A DNA stretch of 19,470 nt. Source: JANMCE01 sp031410595 (lineage in GTDB: Bacteria; Actinomycetota; Acidimicrobiia; Acidimicrobiales; Ilumatobacteraceae). Shown here piece by piece: positions 1 through 7,626 of the stretch. The stretch is from contig JANNZM010000166.1 in assembly GCA_031410595.1 (NCBI GenBank), positions 1 through 19,470 on the forward strand, given 5' to 3'. Numbering within the stretch: position 1 is the stretch's first letter; every line of letters starts with the position of its first letter. The notes beneath the pieces were generated by a model that worked only from the letters and a program-made list of their open reading frames with translations, had not been told where the DNA came from and made no database searches. The position numbers and the translations under genes were made by a program.

Positions 1-175
1 CCACCACGCCGGTCGCCACCCGACAGAACAGAGCGTCACAACGCTCACCTGACGCTCGCCGCCCAGCCCTCAACCTCAGACCTCTGCTCCCCGGCAACCC
101 CAGTTAACCTCGTTGGTGCGCACCTGCAAAGTCGGCCGAGCGCGCGACCAAGGGCTCGTCAGAGTCGGTCAGATC

Positions 176-212
176 CCGTCGCACACCTCCGGCGGCCGGA
201 GGTGTGCGACGG
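176..212. terminator. Perfect 17-bp hairpin, terminator-like, downstream of the HNH gene
   Basis: Positions 176-192 and 196-212 are exact reverse complements separated by a 3-base loop (CGG). The stem is GC-rich and starts CCGTCGCACACC. It lies 56 bases beyond the stop of the minus-strand HNH gene, where a terminator would be expected. There is no T-run on either side, so it is not a textbook intrinsic terminator; T-poor terminators are common in actinobacteria. It could instead end a transcript entering from the left, or be a mobile palindromic repeat. The rest of 1-267 shows no convincing gene. Confidence 0.55.
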
Positions 213-267
213 CGAAACACGGGTTGTAAGGGATCGCTCCATCGATTCGGCAACGTCATCAATTTGT

Positions 268-1272
268 TCACTCGCCGATGTGAAATGGGGTGATAGCACG
301 CAACCCCCGTTCGTTGACACCCTCGCCGTGGACGACGTCCCGGGTCGCACGGACGATCAGGAACCGTTCAAGGCCCGGGTAGAGATTGCCAAGGTCGGTC
401 GCGGTGTAGGCCGACCGGATCCGGTTGAAGTGGAGGCCGTCGCCCATACGTTCGACGATGAGAACGCCTTCCTCAGCTCGGTACAGCGGGTCAATCCGCA
501 GACGGATTCTGTCGCACACCAAGTTCGCAGCTCGTGTGAGCTCCATCGTGATGTCGTGGATGACACCAACCGTCCAGTCGAATTGTGCTGCATGCTCGTC
601 GTAGTCGTTGACCCAACGCTTCTTGTACTCGGGCACGAGCATTCGCCGACCGAGCTTCTCCTCTAGACCGATCTCGGCGACCACGGCGAGGTCGTTTAGG
701 ACTCGCCAGAGGTTCTCAAAAGCCTGCTCAAGGTCCGGCACGGTCCTCGGCCACGGCCGGCGGAACAGCCACTCCCCGAGGTTCTGGATCTGGTTGAGTA
801 CCTTAGGGTCGATCCACGGCGTCGGAAGGAGTAACGAGCTCGTCCAAACGTGCCACTCGTCGAAGTAGAGCTCGATCTCAGTACGCTGAATGATGTCGCC
901 GTAGAGAAGTGACGCAACAAGGGCGACGTCTTCGTCGTCGGAGGTTACTGACTCGACCCAGGCCTCGTGCTCGGCCTTCATCTCGAGCAGCCGATCAATC
1001 GTCCAGTGATCGGAAGAGTCGTCGACGACTTTGTGATGCTCAAGACACAGCACGATTCTATTTGGGTAGGCGTCGCGCTGAGCCTTCGTCAGCTGGGACG
1101 TCCCTCGGGGTCCGTCCTCACTTTCTCCTACGATGTGCGCCTCCTGGGACAGGTTGGTGGCCCGGCCTGTCTCCTCTGCGCTGCGCGTCAGCAGGCGGTG
1201 ACAGTTAGGGAACGCGCACCGATTCCCGGACCGGCCCCACAGCAGGATGCGGTCCCGAACGCTGATGGCCAC
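268..1272 (-). CDS. HNH-endonuclease-type protein with unknown C-terminal domain
   Basis: A 334-residue protein read from a GTG start. The N-terminal 105 residues carry the HNH arrangement: a Cys pair at C19 and C24 (CAFPNC), AHIVG with H46, the DGPRG motif near 53-57, then N71 and C76-x2-H79-H80 (LCLEHH). C19, C24, C76 and H79 are plausible structural zinc ligands, and H46, N71 and H80 plausible beta-beta-alpha-metal active-site residues. This is the pattern of HNH proteins common in restriction and other accessory nuclease loci. Residues about 115-334 are a long, mostly charged region that I do not recognise; it may be a recognition or effector domain. The gene is divergent from the DUF6602-like gene, and the short gap must hold both promoters. 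A DNA-cleaving role is inferred from family; target and biology are unknown. Confidence 0.8.
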   Translation of the reverse strand: MAISVRDRILLWGRSGNRCAFPNCHRLLTRSAEETGRATNLSQEAHIVGESEDGPRGTSQLTKAQRDAYPNRIVLCLEHHKVVDDSSDHWTIDRLLEMKAEHEAWVESVTSDDEDVALVASLLYGDIIQRTEIELYFDEWHVWTSSLLLPTPWIDPKVLNQIQNLGEWLFRRPWPRTVPDLEQAFENLWRVLNDLAVVAEIGLEEKLGRRMLVPEYKKRWVNDYDEHAAQFDWTVGVIHDITMELTRAANLVCDRIRLRIDPLYRAEEGVLIVERMGDGLHFNRIRSAYTATDLGNLYPGLERFLIVRATRDVVHGEGVNERGLRAITPFHIGE

Positions 1273-1362
1273 GCCATCTAGGTTACGCCTTAGAGGGTTG
1301 GCCAGTGGGTGGGCGGGCGGGTGGTTCGGGCTACTGTCACGGTCGATGCCACTGGAACGCCC

Positions 1363-2217
1363 ATGGACCTGTTAACCACATCGCTCGATCGCTGGGAGCA
1401 CGAGCTGCGCTCGGCGCACACGCAGAACGTAGCTATCGCCCAGACCGACGCACAGAAAGCCGGGCACGCTGCGGAGGGCATCTGGGTCAAGGTCGCAACA
1501 CAGATTTTGCCACCCGGCTACCGAGTGCTAACACGCAAATACCTGGGAACCGAGGTCGACATTGTGATCCTGCCGCCCGCAGCACCCAGATTCTACGACG
1601 ACGCCGCGGTGACAGATATCCCGCCCGACATCGCCTGCGCCGTCATCCACGTGAAGAACACTCTCAATAGGAAGGAACTTCGCGATGCACTGGAACGTGT
1701 GCATGTCGCGAACAGGGACCGGCGCCACTATCGAGCCACGGAGGCGCGCGAGCGCGAGGGCTTGCCGAGTGCAATCGTTGCGTTGGGTAGCGATTGGACA
1801 GGCGAGTTTCACACGGCGTTCAAGGCGTTCAACGACATCCTGGCCGACGAGCTCCCGCCGTTGCACCCCAGCCAGATACCCAGCTTCGTTGGAACCCCCG
1901 ATTGGGACATGCACAACCGGACGACCGACACCTGGTTGCCCCCTCTTCATTTGCGTCAGCCTGAGGAGGTGTACGACGAGCGCTGGGAGACACCCCACGT
2001 GGCCAAGATGATCAGTGTCGAGCCGAGCGGAAAGCCCGTCCACTCTTTCGCTGAATGGCTCTACACAGCTTGCGCTGCTTCAGACCGGACGTTGGAATCG
2101 ATGCGGGTCGCCCTTGTTCAACAGTTCAATCTGCGCGGAAAGATAATTCCTTGGCGGTTCGATCGTTCGGCGGTGTACTCGGACTCGACGCTTGAGGGTC
2201 ACGTCCGACGAGCGTGA
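1363..2217 (+). CDS. DUF6602-like protein, possible PD-(D/E)xK nuclease fold
   Basis: From the ATG at 1363 the protein has 284 residues. An in-frame GTG at 1309 would add 18 low-complexity residues; I prefer the ATG because the likely conserved part begins there, but neither start has a good ribosome binding site. Residues 33-105 resemble the DUF6602 core: a Gly/Glu helix (GHAAEG, E38), LPPGYRV, then VDIVIL (D66), IPPD, and AVIHVKNTL (K98). That layout matches a restriction-nuclease-like E...D...ExK site. However, the position expected to be Glu before VK is His96 here, so activity is doubtful. The C-terminal half (about 130-284) is unrecognised. Its nearest neighbour is the divergent HNH gene, which suggests a nuclease-related accessory or defence locus. 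Assignment is from remembered family pattern, not a search. Confidence 0.65.
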   Translation: MDLLTTSLDRWEHELRSAHTQNVAIAQTDAQKAGHAAEGIWVKVATQILPPGYRVLTRKYLGTEVDIVILPPAAPRFYDDAAVTDIPPDIACAVIHVKNTLNRKELRDALERVHVANRDRRHYRATEAREREGLPSAIVALGSDWTGEFHTAFKAFNDILADELPPLHPSQIPSFVGTPDWDMHNRTTDTWLPPLHLRQPEEVYDERWETPHVAKMISVEPSGKPVHSFAEWLYTACAASDRTLESMRVALVQQFNLRGKIIPWRFDRSAVYSDSTLEGHVRRA

Positions 2218-2335
2218 GGAATCGCTACACCCGATGGCAAGATTCACGACCGCCATGCGTTGAACCCGACGAGCGATTGCTTGCGCAAAACGGAGGCGAG
2301 GGCGAGGTCGTTTACCCGGCTCGTCAGATTGCCCG

Positions 2336-4342
2336 TTAGGGGGTGGCGGGTTCGGGACGGTGGAGGGTGATGGCGGTGCCGGAGAGGCGGGCCATGCCGG
2401 TGAGGGGATCGAGGTCGGTTGTGTCAATGAGGCGGTTGACGTTGCATTCGTCCCAGCCGTATTGGATCGATACTGCGCCGGGCACAATGGCGGTCGAGAC
2501 TCGGGCGGTCAGCGTGATCTGACCGGCGGTCGTGCGGATTTCGACCCGTTCGCCGTCACCGATGCCGGCTGCGGATGCGTCATCGGGATGCATAAGCGCG
2601 TCGGTGGCGGCTTCACCGTCGCCGAACGGTTGGGTATTCATACGGCGGATCGGGCGACGGGGGATGAGCACGAGGGGCGGCAGGGGAGCAAGCGTCTTGA
2701 GCTGCTCCACCAGGGGCGCCGGCGCGATGTTCCAGTGGCCGAACGGAAGCCGCCGCTGCACCCATCCGAACACGGCGCTCGACTCGACCCGGATACCACC
2801 CTCGGCCCGTAGCTCGTCGATATCGACGCCTCGCAGGATGCGTCCGATGAGCGTTTCGCTCGACACTGATTCGGGGTCGACATTGCCGCCGAGCAGGTCG
2901 ACGCCCAGGCTTTGGCCGATGGTGGCAAGGGTGCGCCACATGGGCGGACGGTCTGATCGAGCCGGCATCACCGCGTCGGTGAAGTGTTGATAGACGGCGT
3001 TGGCGTTCAGGTCGAGGCCGAGGATGTCGGGGTGTTCGAGCTGGTCAGCGCAGGCAAACACATGGGTTGCCAGATCGGTCGTGGCCGTCTTGCGGATCTC
3101 AAGGACAATGAGCGCGTCGATCTCGCTGAGGGCTTTGGTGATCCGCTCGGTGTCGGGCACCGAGGCCACCGTGTTGCCGCCAAGCACGATCAACGCACGC
3201 AAACGACCGGCTTCGATCTCCTCGGGAATGAGCGACGCGGGCCAGTCGCCGGCGCAACGGTCGATGTCGGGTCGCGAGCCGGCCCCGGGTGTAGGGCCGG
3301 CTGCGGGCGGAAGGGTATCGAACCGGTTGAGCCGGGTTGTGAGGCCGGGGTTGAACCACATGCCGCCGGGCTGATCGAACGAGTCGGTCACCACCATCAA
3401 CGCCCACGAGAGCCACTCGGTGAGGTTGCCGGCAACCGCCATGGTCGAGCCGGTGCCCGACAAGATGGCCAAGCGACCCGCGGTGCGTATGGCGCTGACG
3501 AGGCCGTCGAGTTGCGCCTCGGAAAGCCGAGTGAGCGCGGTAACCGCTGCGGCCTCGAACGGCGCAACGGCACCACGCAGTGAAGCGAGGCCCTGCGCTC
3601 GTTGCGCAAGTCCTGCATCGTCGAAGCCGTCGTCGGACAGCAGTTCGCGCAGCACATAGGCCAACACCGCGTAGTCGCTGCCAGCTCGTGCCGCCAGGTG
3701 ATGGTCGGCCAGTTTCGCGGTTTCCGATGAGCGTGGGTCGAGCACGAACACGGGCCCTCGGGCTCGTGCAGCCCGGATGCGATCGACCGGGTTCGAGTAC
3801 ATGGTCGAATGCCCATGCGAAACCACCGGGTTCACGCCAATGAACAGCAGCAGCCGACCGTTCTCCTCATCGATATTGGGGATGAGGGTGGCGGTGCCGG
3901 CCATCTGCTCGGCCACATACGTCTTGGCGATCGCGTCGAGAGTGGCGGTGCTATAGACGTGCTCGGTGCCCAGCAACTTCTTCAGCCGACGCGAGGCCCA
4001 ACCGGCACCGGAATCCATAAATCCGCCCGTGGCATGGAACACGCCAATGGACCCCACGCCATAGTTCTGAACGACGCCGGCCAACGTGTCACGCAGATGG
4101 GCGTGGGCTTCGGAGACATCGACGGCATGGCGATCAGCACCACGGCCGACGAACGCTCCGGTGAGACGGTCAGCCGCATGGTGGGTGTCGCCCAGAGCCC
4201 GACCCTTGGGACACAGGTAGCCGTGAGTGAGGGGATGCGTTTTGTCACCGCGGATCGACACCACTTGGCCGCCGTCCACCCCGACGGTCATGCCGCACGA
4301 CGACAGGCAGATACGACAGAACGTGCGGTGCTCAACGGTCAC
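2336..4342 (-). CDS. Molybdopterin-dependent oxidoreductase (DMSO reductase superfamily)
   Basis: A 668-residue protein from a GTG start. The N-terminus has the [4Fe-4S] ligand set C9-x2-C12-x3-C16 and C44 (YLCPKGR). The central molybdopterin domain has LLLFIGVNPVVSHGHS and VFVLDPRSSETAKLADHHL. The C-terminal dinucleotide-binding domain runs from about 555, with LIPRRPIRRMNTQPFG and a PGAVSIQYGW segment. There is no Tat or Sec signal, so it should be cytosolic. At the region that supplies the Mo ligand in this superfamily the sequence reads YSTATLDAIAK, with no Cys, Ser or SeCys in the expected slot; Asp136 is the likeliest ligand, as in related BisC-like actinobacterial proteins. No ferredoxin or membrane subunit lies next to it. 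The gene is divergent from the amidohydrolase operon and shares its operator. Substrate unknown. Confidence 0.88.
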   Translation of the reverse strand: MTVEHRTFCRICLSSCGMTVGVDGGQVVSIRGDKTHPLTHGYLCPKGRALGDTHHAADRLTGAFVGRGADRHAVDVSEAHAHLRDTLAGVVQNYGVGSIGVFHATGGFMDSGAGWASRRLKKLLGTEHVYSTATLDAIAKTYVAEQMAGTATLIPNIDEENGRLLLFIGVNPVVSHGHSTMYSNPVDRIRAARARGPVFVLDPRSSETAKLADHHLAARAGSDYAVLAYVLRELLSDDGFDDAGLAQRAQGLASLRGAVAPFEAAAVTALTRLSEAQLDGLVSAIRTAGRLAILSGTGSTMAVAGNLTEWLSWALMVVTDSFDQPGGMWFNPGLTTRLNRFDTLPPAAGPTPGAGSRPDIDRCAGDWPASLIPEEIEAGRLRALIVLGGNTVASVPDTERITKALSEIDALIVLEIRKTATTDLATHVFACADQLEHPDILGLDLNANAVYQHFTDAVMPARSDRPPMWRTLATIGQSLGVDLLGGNVDPESVSSETLIGRILRGVDIDELRAEGGIRVESSAVFGWVQRRLPFGHWNIAPAPLVEQLKTLAPLPPLVLIPRRPIRRMNTQPFGDGEAATDALMHPDDASAAGIGDGERVEIRTTAGQITLTARVSTAIVPGAVSIQYGWDECNVNRLIDTTDLDPLTGMARLSGTAITLHRPEPATP

Positions 4343-4372
4343 GATGCGATCTCGGTTCCTGTTCGGCGGCGA

Positions 4373-4390
4373 CTTGACACAAGTGTCAGG
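4373..4390. promoter_or_regulatory. Operator-like palindrome, site A
   Basis: CTTGACACAAGTGTCAGG; the inner TGACAC-AA-GTGTCA is a perfect inverted repeat. It lies 30 bases upstream of the molybdopterin oxidoreductase GTG (minus) and about 66 bases upstream of the amidohydrolase GTG (plus), so one site could control both. The left half TTGACA also looks like a -35 hexamer, so a bound repressor could occlude the polymerase. The same pattern recurs at four other divergent promoters in this window. Confidence 0.7.
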
Positions 4391-4455
4391 CTACGCTGAT
4401 TGCCAGGCAACAGGATCACGCGAGGGTCGCGGATGGCCAAAGGAATCGAGGGATC

Positions 4456-6183
4456 GTGTTCGACACCATCATCCGTGGTGGCAGAGTCGTTGACGGCACC
4501 GGTGCCGCCGAACGCACAGCTGACATAGGTATCAGCGACGGACGCATCGTCGCCATCGAATCCTCGCTCGACGGTGCGAGCGCGGCCGAAACAATTGACG
4601 CCTCGGGGCGGCTCGTCACGCCGGGGTTCGTAGATATTCACAGTCACTACGACGGCCAGGCAACGTGGGATGAGGTGCTTGAGCCGTCAAGTCATCACGG
4701 CGTCACCACCGTCATCATGGGGAACTGTGGCGTTGGGTTCGCTCCCGTCCGCACCCCGGATCGCGCTGCGTTGATTGAGCTGATGGAGGGCGTCGAGGAC
4801 ATCCCCGGGGCGGCGTTGGCCGAGGGAATGACGTGGGGATGGGAATCGTTCCCCGAGTACCTCGACGTGCTGTCGAAACGACAATGGTCGATCGACGTCG
4901 GTACGCAGTTGGCCCACGGGCCGCTGCGCTCTTTCGCGATGGGTCCAGAAGACGCCAAAGGCGGCGCCGCCAACGCCGAGCAGATCGCGCTGATGGCTCG
5001 CATCACCCATGAGGCAATGGAGGCCGGCGCGTTCGGGTTCACGACATCACGCACGTTCGGGCATCGTGCCGTCGATGGCACGCCGGTGCCAGGTACGTTC
5101 GCCTTGCTCGCTGAGTTGGAGGCCATAGCGCAGGGCGTTCGGTCTGGTGGCGGTCTCAACATGGAGTTCGCTGCTGCGGGCTTGGCCCACAATGATCCAG
5201 CGGAGAAGGTGGCGGATGATCTCGCTTGGATCGGCAAGCTCGCGGCCGAAACCGGGCTTTCGACCACCTTCATTTTGTTGCAGGCCCATCACGACCCCGA
5301 GCGGTGGCGCACCGAAATGGAACAGGCCCGCCGTTGGCGCGCGTCGGGTGCGTCGGTTACGCCGCTCGTTGCTGGTCGTCCGTTCGGCGTCATCTGGGGT
5401 TGGGATGTACGGCATCCGTTTACCGCTCGCCCGACCTACCGCTCGATTGCTCATCTGCCCCTGGCTGAGCGGTTGGAGCGTCTGCGGGAACCGGCCGTGC
5501 GCCAGGCCATTTTGTCCGAAGCCGACCAGCCGGCCGATCTCACCGAGAAGCGAATGCTGGGCTACATCGCCCGCATGCTCCCGAGCTGTCACATCATGGT
5601 CGGCTCCGCCGACTACGAGCAGCCCAAGGACCAGTCGATGGGCGCCCTCGCCGAAGCACGAGGCGTCACGACGTATGAGGTCGCCTACGACGGCATGCTG
5701 CAGCCAGGGGCCATGCTGCTCTTCGCCCTCTACAACTACGTCTCGTGGGATCATTCGGTGCTGCTCGAACAACTCGAAGACCCCGACACCGTCGTCGGTC
5801 TTGCCGACGGAGGTGCCCATTGCGCGTTCATCTGCGACGCCTCGATACCCACGTTCATGCTCACCCACTGGACTCGCGATCGCCACCGTGGGTCACGCAT
5901 CTCGGTGCCCGAGGCGGTGCGACGACTGACCTCGCAGACCGCCGACCTGTACGGGTTGAACGACCGCGGCCGTCTCGCCCCAGGTCTGCGGGCGGATGTC
6001 AACGTGATCGATTACGAACGTCTCGGAATCAACGCTCCGGTCGCGGTCCACGACCTGCCGATGGGCGGTACCCGACTGTTACAGGCACCGACGGGGTACG
6101 ACCTCACGATGGTGGCTGGCGCCATTACCCGGCGACACGGGGTCGATACTGGTGCGCGCCCTGGCCGACTGCTGCGGAACTGA
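4456..6183 (+). CDS. N-acyl-D-amino-acid deacylase family amidohydrolase
   Basis: A 575-residue metal-dependent amidohydrolase. The start is GTG 4456, with an AAGGAA/GAGGGA ribosome-binding stretch just upstream. The N-terminus is the small beta domain (IIRGGRVVDGTG, then DIGISDGRIVAI), followed by GFVDIHSHYDGQ with metal ligands H62 and H64. NCGVGFAP carries Cys91, equivalent to the metal-binding Cys of D-aminoacylases, and LADGGAH (D451, H455) is the other family landmark. D-aminoacylases hydrolyse N-acyl-D-amino acids, but longer (~570 aa) members in actinobacteria and sphingomonads often sit in catabolic loci with unknown substrates, so the physiological amide or ester is open. It is the first gene of a four-gene operon (12 bases, a 4-base overlap and 10 bases between successive genes) under operator A. 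Confidence 0.88.
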   Translation: MFDTIIRGGRVVDGTGAAERTADIGISDGRIVAIESSLDGASAAETIDASGRLVTPGFVDIHSHYDGQATWDEVLEPSSHHGVTTVIMGNCGVGFAPVRTPDRAALIELMEGVEDIPGAALAEGMTWGWESFPEYLDVLSKRQWSIDVGTQLAHGPLRSFAMGPEDAKGGAANAEQIALMARITHEAMEAGAFGFTTSRTFGHRAVDGTPVPGTFALLAELEAIAQGVRSGGGLNMEFAAAGLAHNDPAEKVADDLAWIGKLAAETGLSTTFILLQAHHDPERWRTEMEQARRWRASGASVTPLVAGRPFGVIWGWDVRHPFTARPTYRSIAHLPLAERLERLREPAVRQAILSEADQPADLTEKRMLGYIARMLPSCHIMVGSADYEQPKDQSMGALAEARGVTTYEVAYDGMLQPGAMLLFALYNYVSWDHSVLLEQLEDPDTVVGLADGGAHCAFICDASIPTFMLTHWTRDRHRGSRISVPEAVRRLTSQTADLYGLNDRGRLAPGLRADVNVIDYERLGINAPVAVHDLPMGGTRLLQAPTGYDLTMVAGAITRRHGVDTGARPGRLLRN

Positions 6184-6195
6184 CGGGATTCGTTG

Positions 6196-6756
6196 ATGCC
6201 TCCGATACCTAACGCCCAGCTCACTCATGCCGGGCTGTTCGTCAACGACATGGACCAGATGGTCACGTTCTACACCGGTCTGCTCGGCATGCAGGTCAGC
6301 GATAGCGGTCATCTGGTGGGCAAGCACCTCACGTTTCTGACTCGCTCGATCCACGAGCATCACCAGCTCGTACTGGTTGACGGTCGCACCGCGCCGCCCG
6401 ATATTCGGCTGCTCTCCCAGCTGTCGTTCCGGGTTGACGGTCTCGACGAATTGCGCCACTTCCAGGGGCAAGCTCCGCTGTTGGGGGCTTCGGACATGCA
6501 GACGCGCAGCCACGGAAACAGTTGGAGCATCTACTTCCGCGACCCGGAATTCAACATCGTTGAGATGTATTGCGCGACCCCTTGGCAGGTACATCAGCCG
6601 TGGCGAGGCGATCTCGATTTCGGTCTGACCAACGAGGTGATCGAGCAGCAAACGCTCGAGCTCATCGAGGCCGATGGCGTGATGGAACCCATCGATGTCT
6701 GGCAGCAGAAGATGGCGGCGCGTCTGGCCGCTGTCACCAGCGGCGAGGTGCCATGA
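6196..6756 (+). CDS. VOC-superfamily protein, extradiol-dioxygenase-like
   Basis: A 186-residue single VOC unit plus a C-terminal helical tail. ATG 6196 is chosen over the TTG immediately before it. The beta-alpha-beta-beta-beta modules run 7-62 (LTHAGLFVNDMDQMVTFYTG) and 74-126 (SQLSFRVDGLDEL through FNIVEMY). By position, the metal ligands of type I extradiol dioxygenases would be H11, residue 75 and E123. Residue 75 is Gln where dioxygenases have His, so ring-cleavage activity is uncertain and an isomerase or lyase role is possible. Genes of this type sit beside MhpC-like hydrolases and FAD hydroxylases in aromatic degradation operons, as here. Its TGA overlaps the next ATG (ATGA), indicating translational coupling. 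Confidence 0.8.
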   Translation: MPPIPNAQLTHAGLFVNDMDQMVTFYTGLLGMQVSDSGHLVGKHLTFLTRSIHEHHQLVLVDGRTAPPDIRLLSQLSFRVDGLDELRHFQGQAPLLGASDMQTRSHGNSWSIYFRDPEFNIVEMYCATPWQVHQPWRGDLDFGLTNEVIEQQTLELIEADGVMEPIDVWQQKMAARLAAVTSGEVP

Positions 6757-7616
6757 GCGACGAGTTCGCCAGCATCTGGACCGAATTGCGTGAGGTCGAT
6801 TTCCACCAAGGTTTCATCGACGCAAGTGGCATCCGCACCCGTTACGTCGAAGCGGGCCGGCACGACACGCCGACGGTCATCATGCTGCACGGCACCGGCG
6901 GGCATTGGGAAACATTCGCCCGAAATATCGGGCCGTACTCCAAACACTTTCGGGTAATAGCGTTCGATCTGGTCGGCAACGGGTTCTCGGACAGGCCCGA
7001 TGTCGGGTACGAGATTCCGCTCTACGTTTCCCATGTCGCCGCAGTAATGGACACCTTTGGCGTCGAGCGGGCGCACCTACTCGGCACCTCGCTCGGGTCG
7101 TGGATCGCCGCTGCATTCGCCATCGCTCACCCCGAACGGGTCAACAAGCTGGTGTTCATGTCGACTGCGGGGCTCGTGGCGACGGCCGAGAACATGGCTC
7201 GTATCCGGGCCACCCGACGCCGCGCCGTCGAGAACCCCGACTGGGCGACGATCAAGGCGATGTTCGACCACTTGCTCAACGACGAGCACAACCGGCTGCC
7301 CGACCTCATCGCACTACGCCAAGCGATCTACCGCCAGCCGGGCATGATCGACACCATGGAGCACACCCTCGTGCTGCAAGACCCCGAAATCCGCGACCGA
7401 AACCTGCTGGTGGAGGATTCCTGGCGCAGCATCACCGCCCCGACGCTCACCATTGCCTCGGGGGAAGACGTCAGCGAGTACTCGAACACGTCGCGCCGCG
7501 TCGCCGAACTTATGCCTAACGCCGAAGTGTTTGAGATGCCCGGTGTAAAGCACTGGCCCCACTTCGAAGACGCGAAGCTATTCAACAAGGTGAGCCTCGA
7601 ATTCCTGCTTCGTTGA
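6753..7616 (+). CDS. Alpha/beta hydrolase, meta-cleavage C-C hydrolase-like
   Basis: A 287-residue alpha/beta hydrolase. Visible motifs are the oxyanion loop LHGTGGH (45-51), FDLVGNGFSD (71-80), the nucleophile elbow GTSLGS with Ser113, the acid in IASGEDV (D239 or E238) and the catalytic His in GVKHWPHFE (H267). The H-W-x-x-F-E ending is typical of MhpC/BphD-type hydrolases that split ring-cleavage products, though close relatives are esterases, so substrate class is inferred from context. It is coupled to the upstream VOC gene by a 4-base ATGA overlap and is followed 10 bases later by the FAD hydroxylase. Length is normal for the family and no signal peptide is present. Confidence 0.87.
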   Translation: MSDEFASIWTELREVDFHQGFIDASGIRTRYVEAGRHDTPTVIMLHGTGGHWETFARNIGPYSKHFRVIAFDLVGNGFSDRPDVGYEIPLYVSHVAAVMDTFGVERAHLLGTSLGSWIAAAFAIAHPERVNKLVFMSTAGLVATAENMARIRATRRRAVENPDWATIKAMFDHLLNDEHNRLPDLIALRQAIYRQPGMIDTMEHTLVLQDPEIRDRNLLVEDSWRSITAPTLTIASGEDVSEYSNTSRRVAELMPNAEVFEMPGVKHWPHFEDAKLFNKVSLEFLLR

Positions 7617-7626
7617 GTACGTCACC

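Noticed and set aside
2218..2335. Possible small RNA or terminator between the convergent DUF6602-like and molybdopterin genes
   Set aside because: Only short, weak inverted repeats are present (such as TTGCGCAA); nothing supports a structured RNA or strong terminator.
5047..5886. A 279-codon open frame on the minus strand
   Set aside because: It is antisense to the amidohydrolase, whose metal-site motifs are intact; composition is that of a shadow frame.
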